DNA from: Dunaliella salina
Taxonomy: Eukaryota > Chlorophyta > Chlorophyceae > Chlamydomonadales > Dunaliellaceae
Assembly: GCA_002284615.2 (NCBI GenBank)
Contig: MU069717.1
Coordinates: 1 to 23,657, forward strand
Direction: 5' to 3'
DNA length: 23,657 nucleotides
Position numbers and translations under genes: made by a program. The notes below the pieces were generated by a model, which saw only the letters and a program-made list of their open reading frames with translations, had not been told where the DNA came from and did no database searches. This document shows positions 15,586-23,657 of this stretch, piece after piece. The first letter of the stretch is position 1. Every line of letters begins with the position of its first letter.

Positions 15586-16180
15586 TGTGCAAAACTGGAA
15601 ATCAGGCATGCGCAGCATCTGGCCACAACCTGAGTATGAGGTCTTGCTTAAAAGGTTCCTCAAGCATGCCCTATCGAGGTTGGGGGCCCAGGTGCAAGTG
15701 TGCGCGTTCCTGGGGATCGGTCAAGGATGGGAGCTGTCTTTGTCAAACAAAGGGTCTTGGCACAGTGCCCCAAACTCAGCTTTGATGCCAGCAGGGTGAT
15801 CAGAGACATCAAAATGCAAAATGTCGATAAGCTCACCTCTTGGCATTTGCCTGCATTGGGGAGAACATCCACCAACAGATGAGCTTGTCGGCTTTCCAAA
15901 ATAATTAAAAAAATAACTAAAAATGGTCGCTCGAGTCGGCTCTCCAATTCATCGACCCAGTGCTGAGCCTTGGTTTCTCGCCATTTCCCTGCCAAAATTA
16001 AGCGGGTTTCTAGACCTCCGCCCCCGCCCCCCGGACCCCCCAGGATATGCTCCTGATGAAATGCCCAACCATCGCTGTGGGTCAGGTAAGCCGAAGGAGT
16101 GGTTCCTAAGAACCCCATTCTGGCAGGGATTTGCATGGTTTCCGGCCCCCCACTCTGGAACCCCCCACGGCACAAACTGA
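15586..16180. other. Overlapping unassigned ORFs on both strands
   Basis: The plus strand has a 70-codon frame (15587-15799) containing SIWPQPEYEVLLKRFLKHAL, and an overlapping 60-codon frame. The minus strand has a 171-codon frame (15660-16175) with a Gly run. The plus-strand piece looks more protein-like (amphipathic, W/P/Y content). A donor-like CAGGTAAG occurs on the plus strand near 16083. No family is recognised and I cannot choose the strand. Confidence 0.25.
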
Positions 16181-16389
16181 GTATGCAGGCTTTCTCAGAA
16201 AGGTCAAATTAAAGGTCCTGCATACTCGGATTTGGCTGGTCCCACTGGGGCAAGAACTCAAACCTAGATGCCTGACCTGACCTGAAGCCTTTGCGGTGCC
16301 CGGCAGGCTGTGGCTGACCATAACAATTGATGTTCATGACACTTGTCATAAAACAACATGTCACTTTGTGCCATCAACACGCCGCTATG

Positions 16390-16940
16390 CGTTATGAAAC
16401 AACACCTCGCTGCGTGCTCACCTACTGAGCCGGCGCCCCAGGGCTGTTTGGCAGGCTGGGGCTGGCCATAATAATGATCGACAGGTGATGCAGGAACATG
16501 CATTCCTTGATTATTTTGGACATGCATCCCTTTACAATTTTGCACAGGCCATACTAATCCACAGGCGATGCAGGGACAAGCATCCCTTGACTATTTCCGA
16601 CATGTTTTTTAACATATCGCACAACTGGCACTATTTCGGACACGAATCCCCGGCTATTTTGCAATATGGGCACGATCTTGGACGTGCGTCCCTTGATTAT
16701 AATTGCACAGTGGGTAACACATGTTCGGTTGATGAACCGTTGATAAGAATCCGGTATGCTTGTTCACTGCAAAGTCGGGTGAAGTCAACGATGGCTTTAC
16801 CATCACTCCTTGCTCCAAAAATGCAAGCAGAGGAAACCCCTTTGTGTCATCATGCAGGTTGACATAAAACAACACGTTGCTACATGCTCACCTTCTGAAC
16901 CAGGCACCCCAGGGCTGTTTGGCAGGCTGGGGCTGTCTAC
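16390..16940. repeat. Direct repeat pair 471 bp apart plus short internal repeats
   Basis: Bases 16393-16468 and 16864-16939 are related (about 75 bp; both contain AAACAACAC, TGCTCACCT, and CCCAGGGCTGTTTGGCAGGC). Between them, 16495-16695 holds several copies of a CATGCATCCCTTGATTATTT-like motif at roughly 29-70-bp spacing. Confidence 0.7.
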
Positions 16941-16984
16941 GAGGTTGATTACACCTTCCTCTTCGCGCAGGGCCTGCCACCTGG

Positions 16985-17140
16985 ACACATTGATGTGGGA
17001 ACATTGAAAGGGGTTTGGATAGATTGATTGGGATACGGTTACATTGATAAACATTGAGAGAAACCCATTGGTAAGGATACATTGATGGGGATCCATTGAT
17101 AGGGATATATTGACAGGGATAGGGATACATTGACAGAGGG
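16985..17140. repeat. Degenerate GGGATACATTGA repeat
   Basis: ACATTGA or a one-base variant recurs about ten times at 10-20-bp spacing, often as GGGATACATTGAYAG. One strand gives a spurious MYPYQ-type open frame. Confidence 0.75.
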
Positions 17141-17929
17141 GGTCAGCTGAGGCCTTAAATCAGCCAGTTATTGCATGCTCCTCACGCATGTTCCCCAACT
17201 GGTAAGCTTCAAGCTTGATCTCCATAGGTAGCCTGTTTTACTTTCTTTAGCACTGGAAAATGAGGCTTACCGTTTAGGGAGAACATGCCTAAGCGGGAGC
17301 AGCGTGTACCCAGTCGGATTTTCACCACCAAAACACCTTATATGACTACCCACTGCACCAAATTGGATGGTTTTTAGTGTTTTGGGAACCTTGTAACACA
17401 AATTTATCATTGCAAAAAAATAAAAAAAACCAGTGGTTGGTGTTGTATGACAATCTTAGCCATTTCCCACAAAAAGCACCAAACTAAGGTTCACATGACC
17501 CATGTGAGCTTGAGCTTCGACACAGCCTATCTCTGCACACAGGGCAACAAGTCAACAAATATAAGCACATGCCCAGGTAGCTTGTAATGCCAGCTACGCG
17601 TTAGAGCAAGAGTTGTCCCAATTGGATGAAGTGGCTGTGAATGGGCGCACTAAAAATCAAAAAATGAGCATATTTGGGCTCGTGCTCAGTTGACCCCCTC
17701 TGATACATGGATCACACCTTCCCTTCCGCGAAATGCCTGCCACCTGGATAGAGGAAAAAGGCAAGTGGGGAAAGCGTCGCAAGCGACGCTGAAAAAGCAG
17801 TCTCTCACTGACTGATGATGCCAGTCTTAACTCTCTCGACTTGCAAGAGGCACAGCACCTTCAAGACAGCACTTGAGCATGCCAGGATGCATGTGCAAGC
17901 GTAACTGCTTTACCAACGAGCTCTGCTTT
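17141..17929. other. No gene or repeat array seen
   Basis: No frame above 60 codons with any motif. A GAAAGCGTCGCAAGCGACGCTG hairpin-like segment near 17776-17793 has the arms AGCGTCGC/GCGACGCT separated by two bases. Confidence 0.4.
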
Positions 17930-18400
17930 GTGCACTGCAGCATGCATTACTACATGCATGGCTTTGTATGTTGCTGCGCGCACTACTGCATGCAATGATG
18001 TATGTATCAATGGATGCACATGCATTACTGCATGCATGTGTGCATTGCTGCATGGATTAATGCATGCATGGCTGTAAACATTGCTGCATGCTGTGTTTGT
18101 GCATAGTGCAGGAAGATTGTTGCTTACATGCAGAATTCCGCATCATGTTTGCGGAATGGCATTACTGCATTCATGGCTTTGCACATTGTCGCGCGCATTA
18201 AGGCATGCATTTTTGCATGCATCACTGCACGTGTGGGTGTTTGCACTGCTGCTTGGATTACTGCATGCGTTGTTGTACGCACTGCTGCATGCTGTCTTTG
18301 TGCATTATGCACAAAGATTGCTGCATACATTATGTATCATGATTGCTGCATGTATTCCATTCTGTATGATGGTTGCTGCATGCATTTTATTCTGTGCACT
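17930..18400. repeat. TGCATGCA-rich degenerate repeat
   Basis: Variants of ATTACTGCATGCATG and TTGCTGCATGC recur many times with about 20-35-bp spacing. CATGCAnnGCTnTGnnCATT-like segments recur near 17949, 18062 and 18167. The palindrome TGCATGCA is strongly over-represented. Open frames here (up to 121 codons, Ala/Cys/Ile-rich) follow from the repeat. Confidence 0.75.
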
Positions 18401-18519
18401 GCAAATGCTGAGGGCGAGCCATGCAAGCTGACCCCCTCTTGCCCACCTTCAAGAGTGCATTTCAACCTAATAACTGACCAATTACGGGATTAAAAATTGT
18501 CACACGATTTCTGCTCTTA

Positions 18520-18650
18520 TCACCAACTTGGTAATCGAGGAAAACTGGAGGTTTCTGGACCGATTACCGGGAAAGCATTACCACCCGGTTTCCACTCGAT
18601 TTCCAAACCGGTAATCCTCACAGTAATCAGGGTAATGGCATCCGGTAAAA
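18520..18650. repeat. Cluster of GGTAAT / ATTACC motifs in both orientations
   Basis: Within 130 bp there are TTGGTAATCG, CCGATTACCGGG, GCATTACCACCCGG, AACCGGTAATCC, CAGTAATCAGGGTAATGG and CCGGTAA. The mixed orientation gives several possible hairpins. Confidence 0.6.
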
Positions 18651-19185
18651 AAAACAATATTTTGACGTTCCTTAACCTGGAACAGAAGGTCCATGCACCA
18701 GAGGCACACCATTCTTCAACAAAACTTCCGGCAGTAATGCATGTTTTGTTCATGCATGCATGCATACAAACTTGAGTGTTCCATGCTTGCTCTTTTTGCC
18801 AGCCTTGCTCACTTGCACCCCTTTACACAGTCAGCAGCAGGCTGTGCTCCTTAAACCCTTTCGTCCACACAACAAGGCAGGGTTGCAGGTCCTGCTCCGT
18901 CGCATGAGCGAACTTCTGCGCGAGCACCCTTGAAGTCGCGATGTTCACCATTGGTCAATGGATACTAGCAAGTTAGCAACAATTGCTCCGCGTTCGTACA
19001 AATATTAGTAATGTTTAATATTCATTTGGATCATGAGCGACTGAGCAGCGAGAGCCTTGACGGTTGAGCTCAGCTTCTCCGTACTTACCCTAATTCTGGT
19101 GGCATCACCCACTTTACCGCCCAGCCAAACAACCCCTTATGTCTTGATGAAACTTTTTTCTTGGCCTGCTAGTGAAATTCGTGGG
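18651..19185. other. No gene supported
   Basis: Only short frames. GCATGCATGCATAC near 18753-18766 continues the TGCATGCA theme. Confidence 0.35.
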
Positions 19186-19189
19186 TGGG

Positions 19190-19390
19190 GAGATGCGCTG
19201 CATGGGCCATGCTGGCCATCTTCTGCTCAGCTTCTTTAAGAAATCAGTTCTAGAGCACTTTGCAGACGGATCCATTTGCCCCCCTGAAAGCACATTTTTG
19301 CTTGGTCAAGTTTGCTTGGCCTGCACCTCAAGTGTCTGGGCGAGAAGTGCACTGGGCAGGCCATGCTGGCCCCTTCTGCTCAGCTGCCAG
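19190..19390. repeat. Diverged direct repeat, two copies about 153 bp apart
   Basis: GGGCCATGCTGGCCATCTTCTGCTCAGC around 19204-19231 corresponds to GGCAGGCCATGCTGGCCCCTTCTGCTCAGC around 19355-19384. AAGTTTGCTTGG and GCACTTTGCAGA-type elements surround both. Confidence 0.6.
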
Positions 19391-19616
19391 ATAAGGGTGT
19401 TCCAGAACTCTTTGCCCAGGACCCCATGTATGCCTCTGACATGATGGGTATGCTTGTGTAAGTTTGCTTGGTCTACGTGCTGGGATTCAGGGCGTTGGGT
19501 GTTCTGGGCAGGCCAGGGCGCCAAGTGTGAAATTTACCGAGAAACAGCCAAACTTAGGGGCTCACGCCCCATGAATGGGCTTCGCCAAAAGCAGCATTCC
19601 AGCTTTCCTGGTTTCC

Positions 19617-19657
19617 ATTACATTACATAAATTACATTACATTACATTACATTACAT
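19617..19657. repeat. (ATTAC)n microsatellite
   Basis: Eight or so ATTAC units with one ATAA interruption after the second. Confidence 0.95.
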
Positions 19658-19764
19658 GCCACCTGATCAGGAATAAGTGATACACCCTGCACTGGCAGCA
19701 GTGCTGCTTAGCAAGATAGCAAGATGATGATGATTCTGCAAGATTGCATGGTTGCAAAATGGGA

Positions 19765-20215
19765 GGCTGCCTGGATGCACGGCCTGCCACCTGGGTAGGG
19801 ATACATTCATGCCCTGAGCTTGCAGCGAGGCTCCCTCAGCAAGACAGCAAGACAGGCTACAAGATGGAATGGGTGCGAGATGAAGTGGATGCAAGATGGA
19901 AGGAATGCCAAGAGTGGAATGGCAAGATGGATGCAACATGGAAAGGATGCGAGACGGGGTGGAAGCAAGATGGAATGGATGCAGGATGTGTGCTGCCTGG
20001 ACGCACGGCCTGCCCCTCAAGTAGGGATACATTGATGCCCTGAGCTTGCAGCGAGGCTCCGTCAGCAAGACAGCAAGATGGGCTGCAAGATGGAATGGAT
20101 GCGATTTGGGTAGGGATGCGTTGAGAGACCGTGCGCTTGCGGCGATGCTGCCTGGTCAAGATGGCAAGATGTGATGTAAGATGGGATGGATTCCAGATGG
20201 GATGACAAGGTGTGT
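19765..20215. repeat. 226-bp direct repeat with internal GATGCAAGATGG repeats
   Basis: GAYGCACGGCCTGCC at 19774 and 20000, and TAGGGATACATT at 19796 and 20022, give a constant 226-bp offset. A third partial copy begins near 20110. Between them short AAGATGGAATGGATGC-type units (10-20 bp) are tandemly repeated. Confidence 0.85.
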
Positions 20216-20535
20216 CGCTGCCTAGACAAGCTTGGCAAGATATGGCAAGCAGGCACACTCCTGGGGGGTTGTGACATGACACAATAAGAGGAGAGCAAGC
20301 CAAAGGAGGCCGTGCAAACATGAGCTGCACAGATCCCCCAACTCCACACATGTCCCACAGGGAGAGGTCGATGAGACACAAAGGGATGAGAGAGAGGAGC
20401 CATTAAGAGTTTGACGATCCGTACTGGGATGAGCATTTGGCAAGTGAGTTGCGCCGCGTTGTTGAAAGCGTTTCGCTGGTGGTCTGAATCACCAGGGAGC
20501 TGCAAAACCTAAGCATTTGTTGAAGATGCGGCAGA
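20216..20535. other. No gene supported
   Basis: Overlapping minus-strand frames of 147-174 codons start in the neighbouring repeats and have no motif. Confidence 0.35.
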
Positions 20536-20538
20536 CCC

Positions 20539-20670
20539 GGCTTGATGTCCTTGCGAGCAGCAGTCGGACAGCACTGGCTTGATGCTCTTGTCAGCAGCAG
20601 TTGGGCAGACTAGGCTTGCAGATGCGGCGGACAAGGCTTGCTGCGCTTATGAGCAGTAGCCGGGCAGCTC
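20539..20670. repeat. 37-bp repeat, about three to four units
   Basis: GGCTTGATG...GAGCAGCAGT-x-GGRCAG starts at 20539 and 20576, with a truncated unit at 20613 and another at 20635. Confidence 0.7.
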
Positions 20671-20699
20671 AGGCAGAGCACTCAGCGATGGAGCCGCAC

Positions 20700-21195
20700 C
20701 GTCTGTCTGTGTGATCCATGCACAGGGCACACCGTCTACGTGATATACACACAGAGCACACGACGGCACACTGTCTACATGATCCAGGCATGGTGGGCAC
20801 TTAATATATGATCCATGCACATAGCACATGAGGGCACACTGTCTCAATGATCCATACACACAGCGCACTTTTTTTTTATGTCATCCATGCACAGAGCACA
20901 TGAGGGCACACCGTCTCAATGATCCACACACACAGCACACTTTTTTTTTATGTCATCCATGCACAGAGCACATGAGGGCACACTGTCTCAATGATCCATA
21001 CACAGAGCACACTGTTTAATGTCATCCATGCACAGAGCACATGAGGGCACACTGTCTCAGTGATCCATACACAGATCACACTTTTTGTCATCCATGCACA
21101 GAGCACATGAGGGCACACCGTCTCAATGACCCACACACACAGCACACTTTTTTAATGTCATCCATGCACAGAGCACATGGGGGCACACTGTTAGA
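20700..21195. repeat. 66-72-bp minisatellite, six good units plus degenerate ones
   Basis: CATGAGGGCAC (last copy CATGGGGGCAC) occurs at 20827, 20899, 20971, 21040, 21106 and 21176. Each unit has CACTGTCTCAATGATCCATA, CACAGAGCACAC, a T-run of variable length (up to 9) and GTCATCCATGCACAGAGCA. More diverged units extend left to about 20700. The T-run accounts for much of the length variation. Confidence 0.92.
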
Positions 21196-21209
21196 AGGCC
21201 ATTAAGCCT

Positions 21210-22140
21210 GATACACTTGTTATGCACACCATGGTCACTCACCCTCCCGACCGCACAGCCTCCACAGCTGAGCCATCCCATATTTGTGCCTGTCCTCATT
21301 ACTTCCTCAAAACACAAACACAACACATTTGCCAAATGTTTCCTTGGATAGCACCCACCCTCTTGTCCGCATGGCCTCCACAGCTGAGCCACCTGTGCCT
21401 CATTACTTCCTCAAACACTAACACAACACATGTGCCAAATGTTTCCTTGGATAGCACCCACCCTCCCGTCCGCATGGCCTCCACAGCTGAGGAATCCCTG
21501 TGGCGTTGCGACGCCTGCTTGAAGCATGTAAACACTTGAAATGAATGAAAAAACAAACACATGAAAAAGACTCGCCCAGGATGCAAGCGAAGGCCAAAGC
21601 AAGCATTACGCACTTGTCACACACACCATGAGCACTCACCCTCGCTGGACCGCTCAGCCTCCACAGTTGAGACATCCCGCATTTGTGCCTGTCTTCATCT
21701 CTTCCTCAAACGCTTGAAGCATGTAAACACTTTAAATGAAAAAATAAAACACATGAAAAAGACTTGCCCAGGATGCAAGCAAAGGCCAAAGCAAACATTA
21801 CACGCTTGTCACACACACCATGGGCACTCACCCTCGCTGGACCGCTTAGCCTCCACAGCTGAGGTGTCCCGCATTTGTGCCTGTTTTCATCACCTCCTCA
21901 AACACAGACTTTGCCAAATGATTCCATGGAAGGCATCCACCCTCCTGTTTGCATGGCCTCCGCAGCTGAGACATCCCTGTGGCGTTGTCAAACCAGCGCA
22001 ACATGGCCCACCCTCCCACCTACACAACAATTCAACCCCCTCGGGCCCACTACATGACCACCCACCCTCCTGTCCGCATGGCCTCCACAGCTGAGACATC
22101 CCTGTGGCGTTGTGACGCCTGCTGAAAGCGACGCAGTCTC
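21210..22140. repeat. Complex repeat block with CCTCCACAGCTGAG core, seven copies
   Basis: The core CCTCCACAGCTGAG, or a one-base variant, occurs near 21260, 21376, 21479, 21658, 21850, 21957 and 22082. Spacing falls into a ~103-bp class (with GCCAAATGTTTCCTTGGATA) and a ~191-bp class (with CACCATGRGCACTCACCCTC, AAGCATGTAAACACTT and GCCCAGGATGCAAGC). Several long frames (177 codons plus, 119 codons minus) are by-products of the repetition. Confidence 0.85.
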
Positions 22141-22149
22141 TGGACGGTG

Positions 22150-22720
22150 CGCGTGGCCGTGCGTGGGTGCGTGCCCGAGGGCAGTGGGCGGCTGGAACTA
22201 CTACGCAGCGGGCTTGAGGGCGCGCGGACAAGCCCAGTGTGGTCATCATCTCCTGTGCAGCAAGCCATGATGTTTGTGCATTTCAGTCAAGTAAGCAGCC
22301 ATGAACAATGCTACGCACCTGAGGGCAGTGAGCGACTGGAACTACTGCGCAGAGTGCTTGAGGGCGCGCGGACAAGCCCTGCATGATGATCGTCATCTCC
22401 TGTGCAGCAAACCAAAATGTTTGTGCATTCAAGGTGAGTCAGCAGCCATGAGCAACGCTGCACACCTGAGGGCAGTAAGCGGCTGGAAGCACTGTGCAGC
22501 GGGCTCGAGGGTATGCGGGCAAGCCCTGTATGGTGATTGCTACCTTCTGTGCAGCAGGCCATGATGTGCGCAGCTTGACCAGCAAAAAGATCCCCTGTGC
22601 AGCAAGATGATGTGATCTTTTATACAGTGAGATGCTGAGGGTGCGTGGACAATCCCTGCATGGGGATCTCTTGTGCAGGCAGCCATGATGTTTGTGCATT
22701 CATGTTGAGTCAGCATGCAT
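22150..22720. repeat. ~145-bp minisatellite, about 3.5 units
   Basis: GAGGGCAGT starts at 22177, 22321 and 22468 (steps 144 and 147). Units carry CGGCTGGAACTACT, GAGGGCGCGCGGACAAGCCC, TCATCTCCTGTGCAGCA and ATGTTTGTGCATT. A truncated unit lies near 22627-22700. Confidence 0.88.
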
Positions 22721-23395
22721 GAACGACACTAGGGAGACCATGCTCATGGGGTGACCTGACTAGTCCTTGCACAGGAGGGAAGGCCTTGTGCCGCAAGGTT
22801 TTGATGACAGATTGTATGGACAAAATGATGCTAAGTCGGCAGGTCTAAAATAAGACCGGGGAGACCATGCTTATGCGGTGCAGCTAGCAAGGCACAGCGA
22901 AGGAAGTGTGATTTGCGGAGACGTTGCAAGGCTTGAGACTTCGTTGATAGATGGGGGTACGGATGCATCGAACAATTTTTTCTTATGTGCGGTTTTCCTC
23001 TGTAAAAATGCTTCGCTCTGCGTGCCTGGCAAGTGCTGCACATCAATGAAGTTATTTTAGGGATGGGTCATGCGTGAAACGCACAGTTTGCTCAGCATTG
23101 TGAGCAATGAAATCCCAATATGTTTGCTAAATGTGATTATTCATCACATGCAAACAAAATAGTAGTGGGCAGGGCATTGCAGGCCCTACCTTGTGTGCCC
23201 CGAGACCCATTTCAAACTTCACTGCAGCACCGGACATGCAAATGTACGTGAAAGCCAGGGTTCCGTGCTTGTCCCGCTCCCCTGGCTCCCCCGGCTATTG
23301 AAGGCACACATATTCGCATGAGAGGGACCCACGCCACTGCTGTGCGCTTCCATAGGGCACATGCACTCCTGAATCAAGTGTTATCCCAAAAGTAT
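22721..23395. other. No gene supported
   Basis: Frames of at most 71 codons, no motif. AAGACCGGGGAGACCATGCT near 22852 echoes GGGAGACCATGCTCATG near 22732. Confidence 0.35.
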
Positions 23396-23399
23396 GCAG

Positions 23400-23657
23400 A
23401 GCCACACTCAAAACACACACAATTCACAGTGCGCACAGGGACTCACAGTGCTCAGTGTATCATAAAAGAATGTACCATGCACAGCCACGCTCAAAACACA
23501 CACCATTCACAGCGCGCACAGGGACTCACAGTGCGCACAACGTAACAGGGATGATTCACAATGCACACAATGTATCTATCACAAAGGAAACGCGCCATGC
23601 ACAGCCAAGCTCAAACCGCACATGATTCACAGTGCGCACAACGTAACACAAGAGGAA
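23400..23657. repeat. Tandem repeat with CTCAAAAC and GATTCACAGTGCGCACA landmarks
   Basis: CTCAAAMC occurs at 23407, 23490 and 23610 (83- and 120-bp steps). Units contain CATGCACAGCCA, ATTCACAGYGCGCACA and GTGCGCACAACGTAACA. The array runs off the right edge. Confidence 0.8.

Noticed and set aside
20700..21195. CRISPR-like regular array
   Set aside because: The whole unit is repeated, with no unique spacers, and the context is eukaryotic.
21561..22094. 177-codon plus-strand frame with internal repeats
   Set aside because: The repeats follow the DNA period of the satellite and the frame has no independent start context or domain.
1..23657. tRNA or rRNA genes
   Set aside because: No segment with a GTTCRA-type T-arm and matching acceptor stem, and no rRNA core sequence, was recognised by eye.

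Overview
This window looks like repeat-rich nuclear DNA of a eukaryote. A chlorophyte alga of the Chlamydomonadales (for example a Haematococcus-like genome) is the best guess. The reasons are a non-LTR retrotransposon with FADD-type reverse transcriptase, a very long CAG-rich exon coding for a poly-glutamine regulator-like protein, splice-site-like junctions, a short TTAGGG/TTTAGGG-like tract, and many unrelated minisatellites. The organism call is inference. No bacterial operon, rRNA or convincing tRNA was seen.

Layout. Positions 1-2192 (minus strand) hold the 3' part of a LINE-like retrotransposon ORF that runs off the left edge. It carries the RT fingers/palm motifs (QAGF, DF..AF, QGN.LSP, FADD, YLG), then a one-base frame break in a T5 run, then a thumb/C-terminal region open to base 1. 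A perfect 340-bp direct duplication joined by a single N (1412-1751 = 1753-2092) is almost certainly an assembly artefact. Positions 2381-3335 are rich in TCTGAATCAGA and end in a ~156-bp tandem array. At 3741-3962 lies a second, diverged fragment of the same retrotransposon C-terminal domain. Positions 3963-5807 show no supported gene.

Positions 6931-10025 (minus) form one long exon of a Q/H/P-rich protein (at least 998 aa). It has six SUMO-consensus-like motifs in its N-terminal third, a 21-residue tandem repeat with 252-bp higher-order structure, and a poly-Q C-terminal region. Its 5' end meets a putative 46-nt GC-AG intron, and that intron-like segment is duplicated 151 bp away. Q-rich remnants also occur at 5808-6060.

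Positions 10611-12660 are built from a 132-bp repeat family. A clear TIR element of 1221 bp (11127-12347) sits inside one copy, with 15-bp perfect terminal inverted repeats and a 7-bp target-site duplication. An uninterrupted paralogous copy of its target lies about 400 bp away at 10612-10757, so the insertion can be read as a before/after pair. This is the strongest structural discovery in the window. No transposase is visible inside it.

From about 12830 to the right edge the window is mostly degenerate tandem repeats: (CA)38, (ATTAC)n, TGCATGCA-rich DNA, and units of 226, 37, ~70, ~103/191, ~145 and ~83-120 bp. One candidate small exon lies at 14063-14134 (minus). The genes here do not form a functional pathway. 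The picture is one regulator-like gene among transposable elements and satellites.
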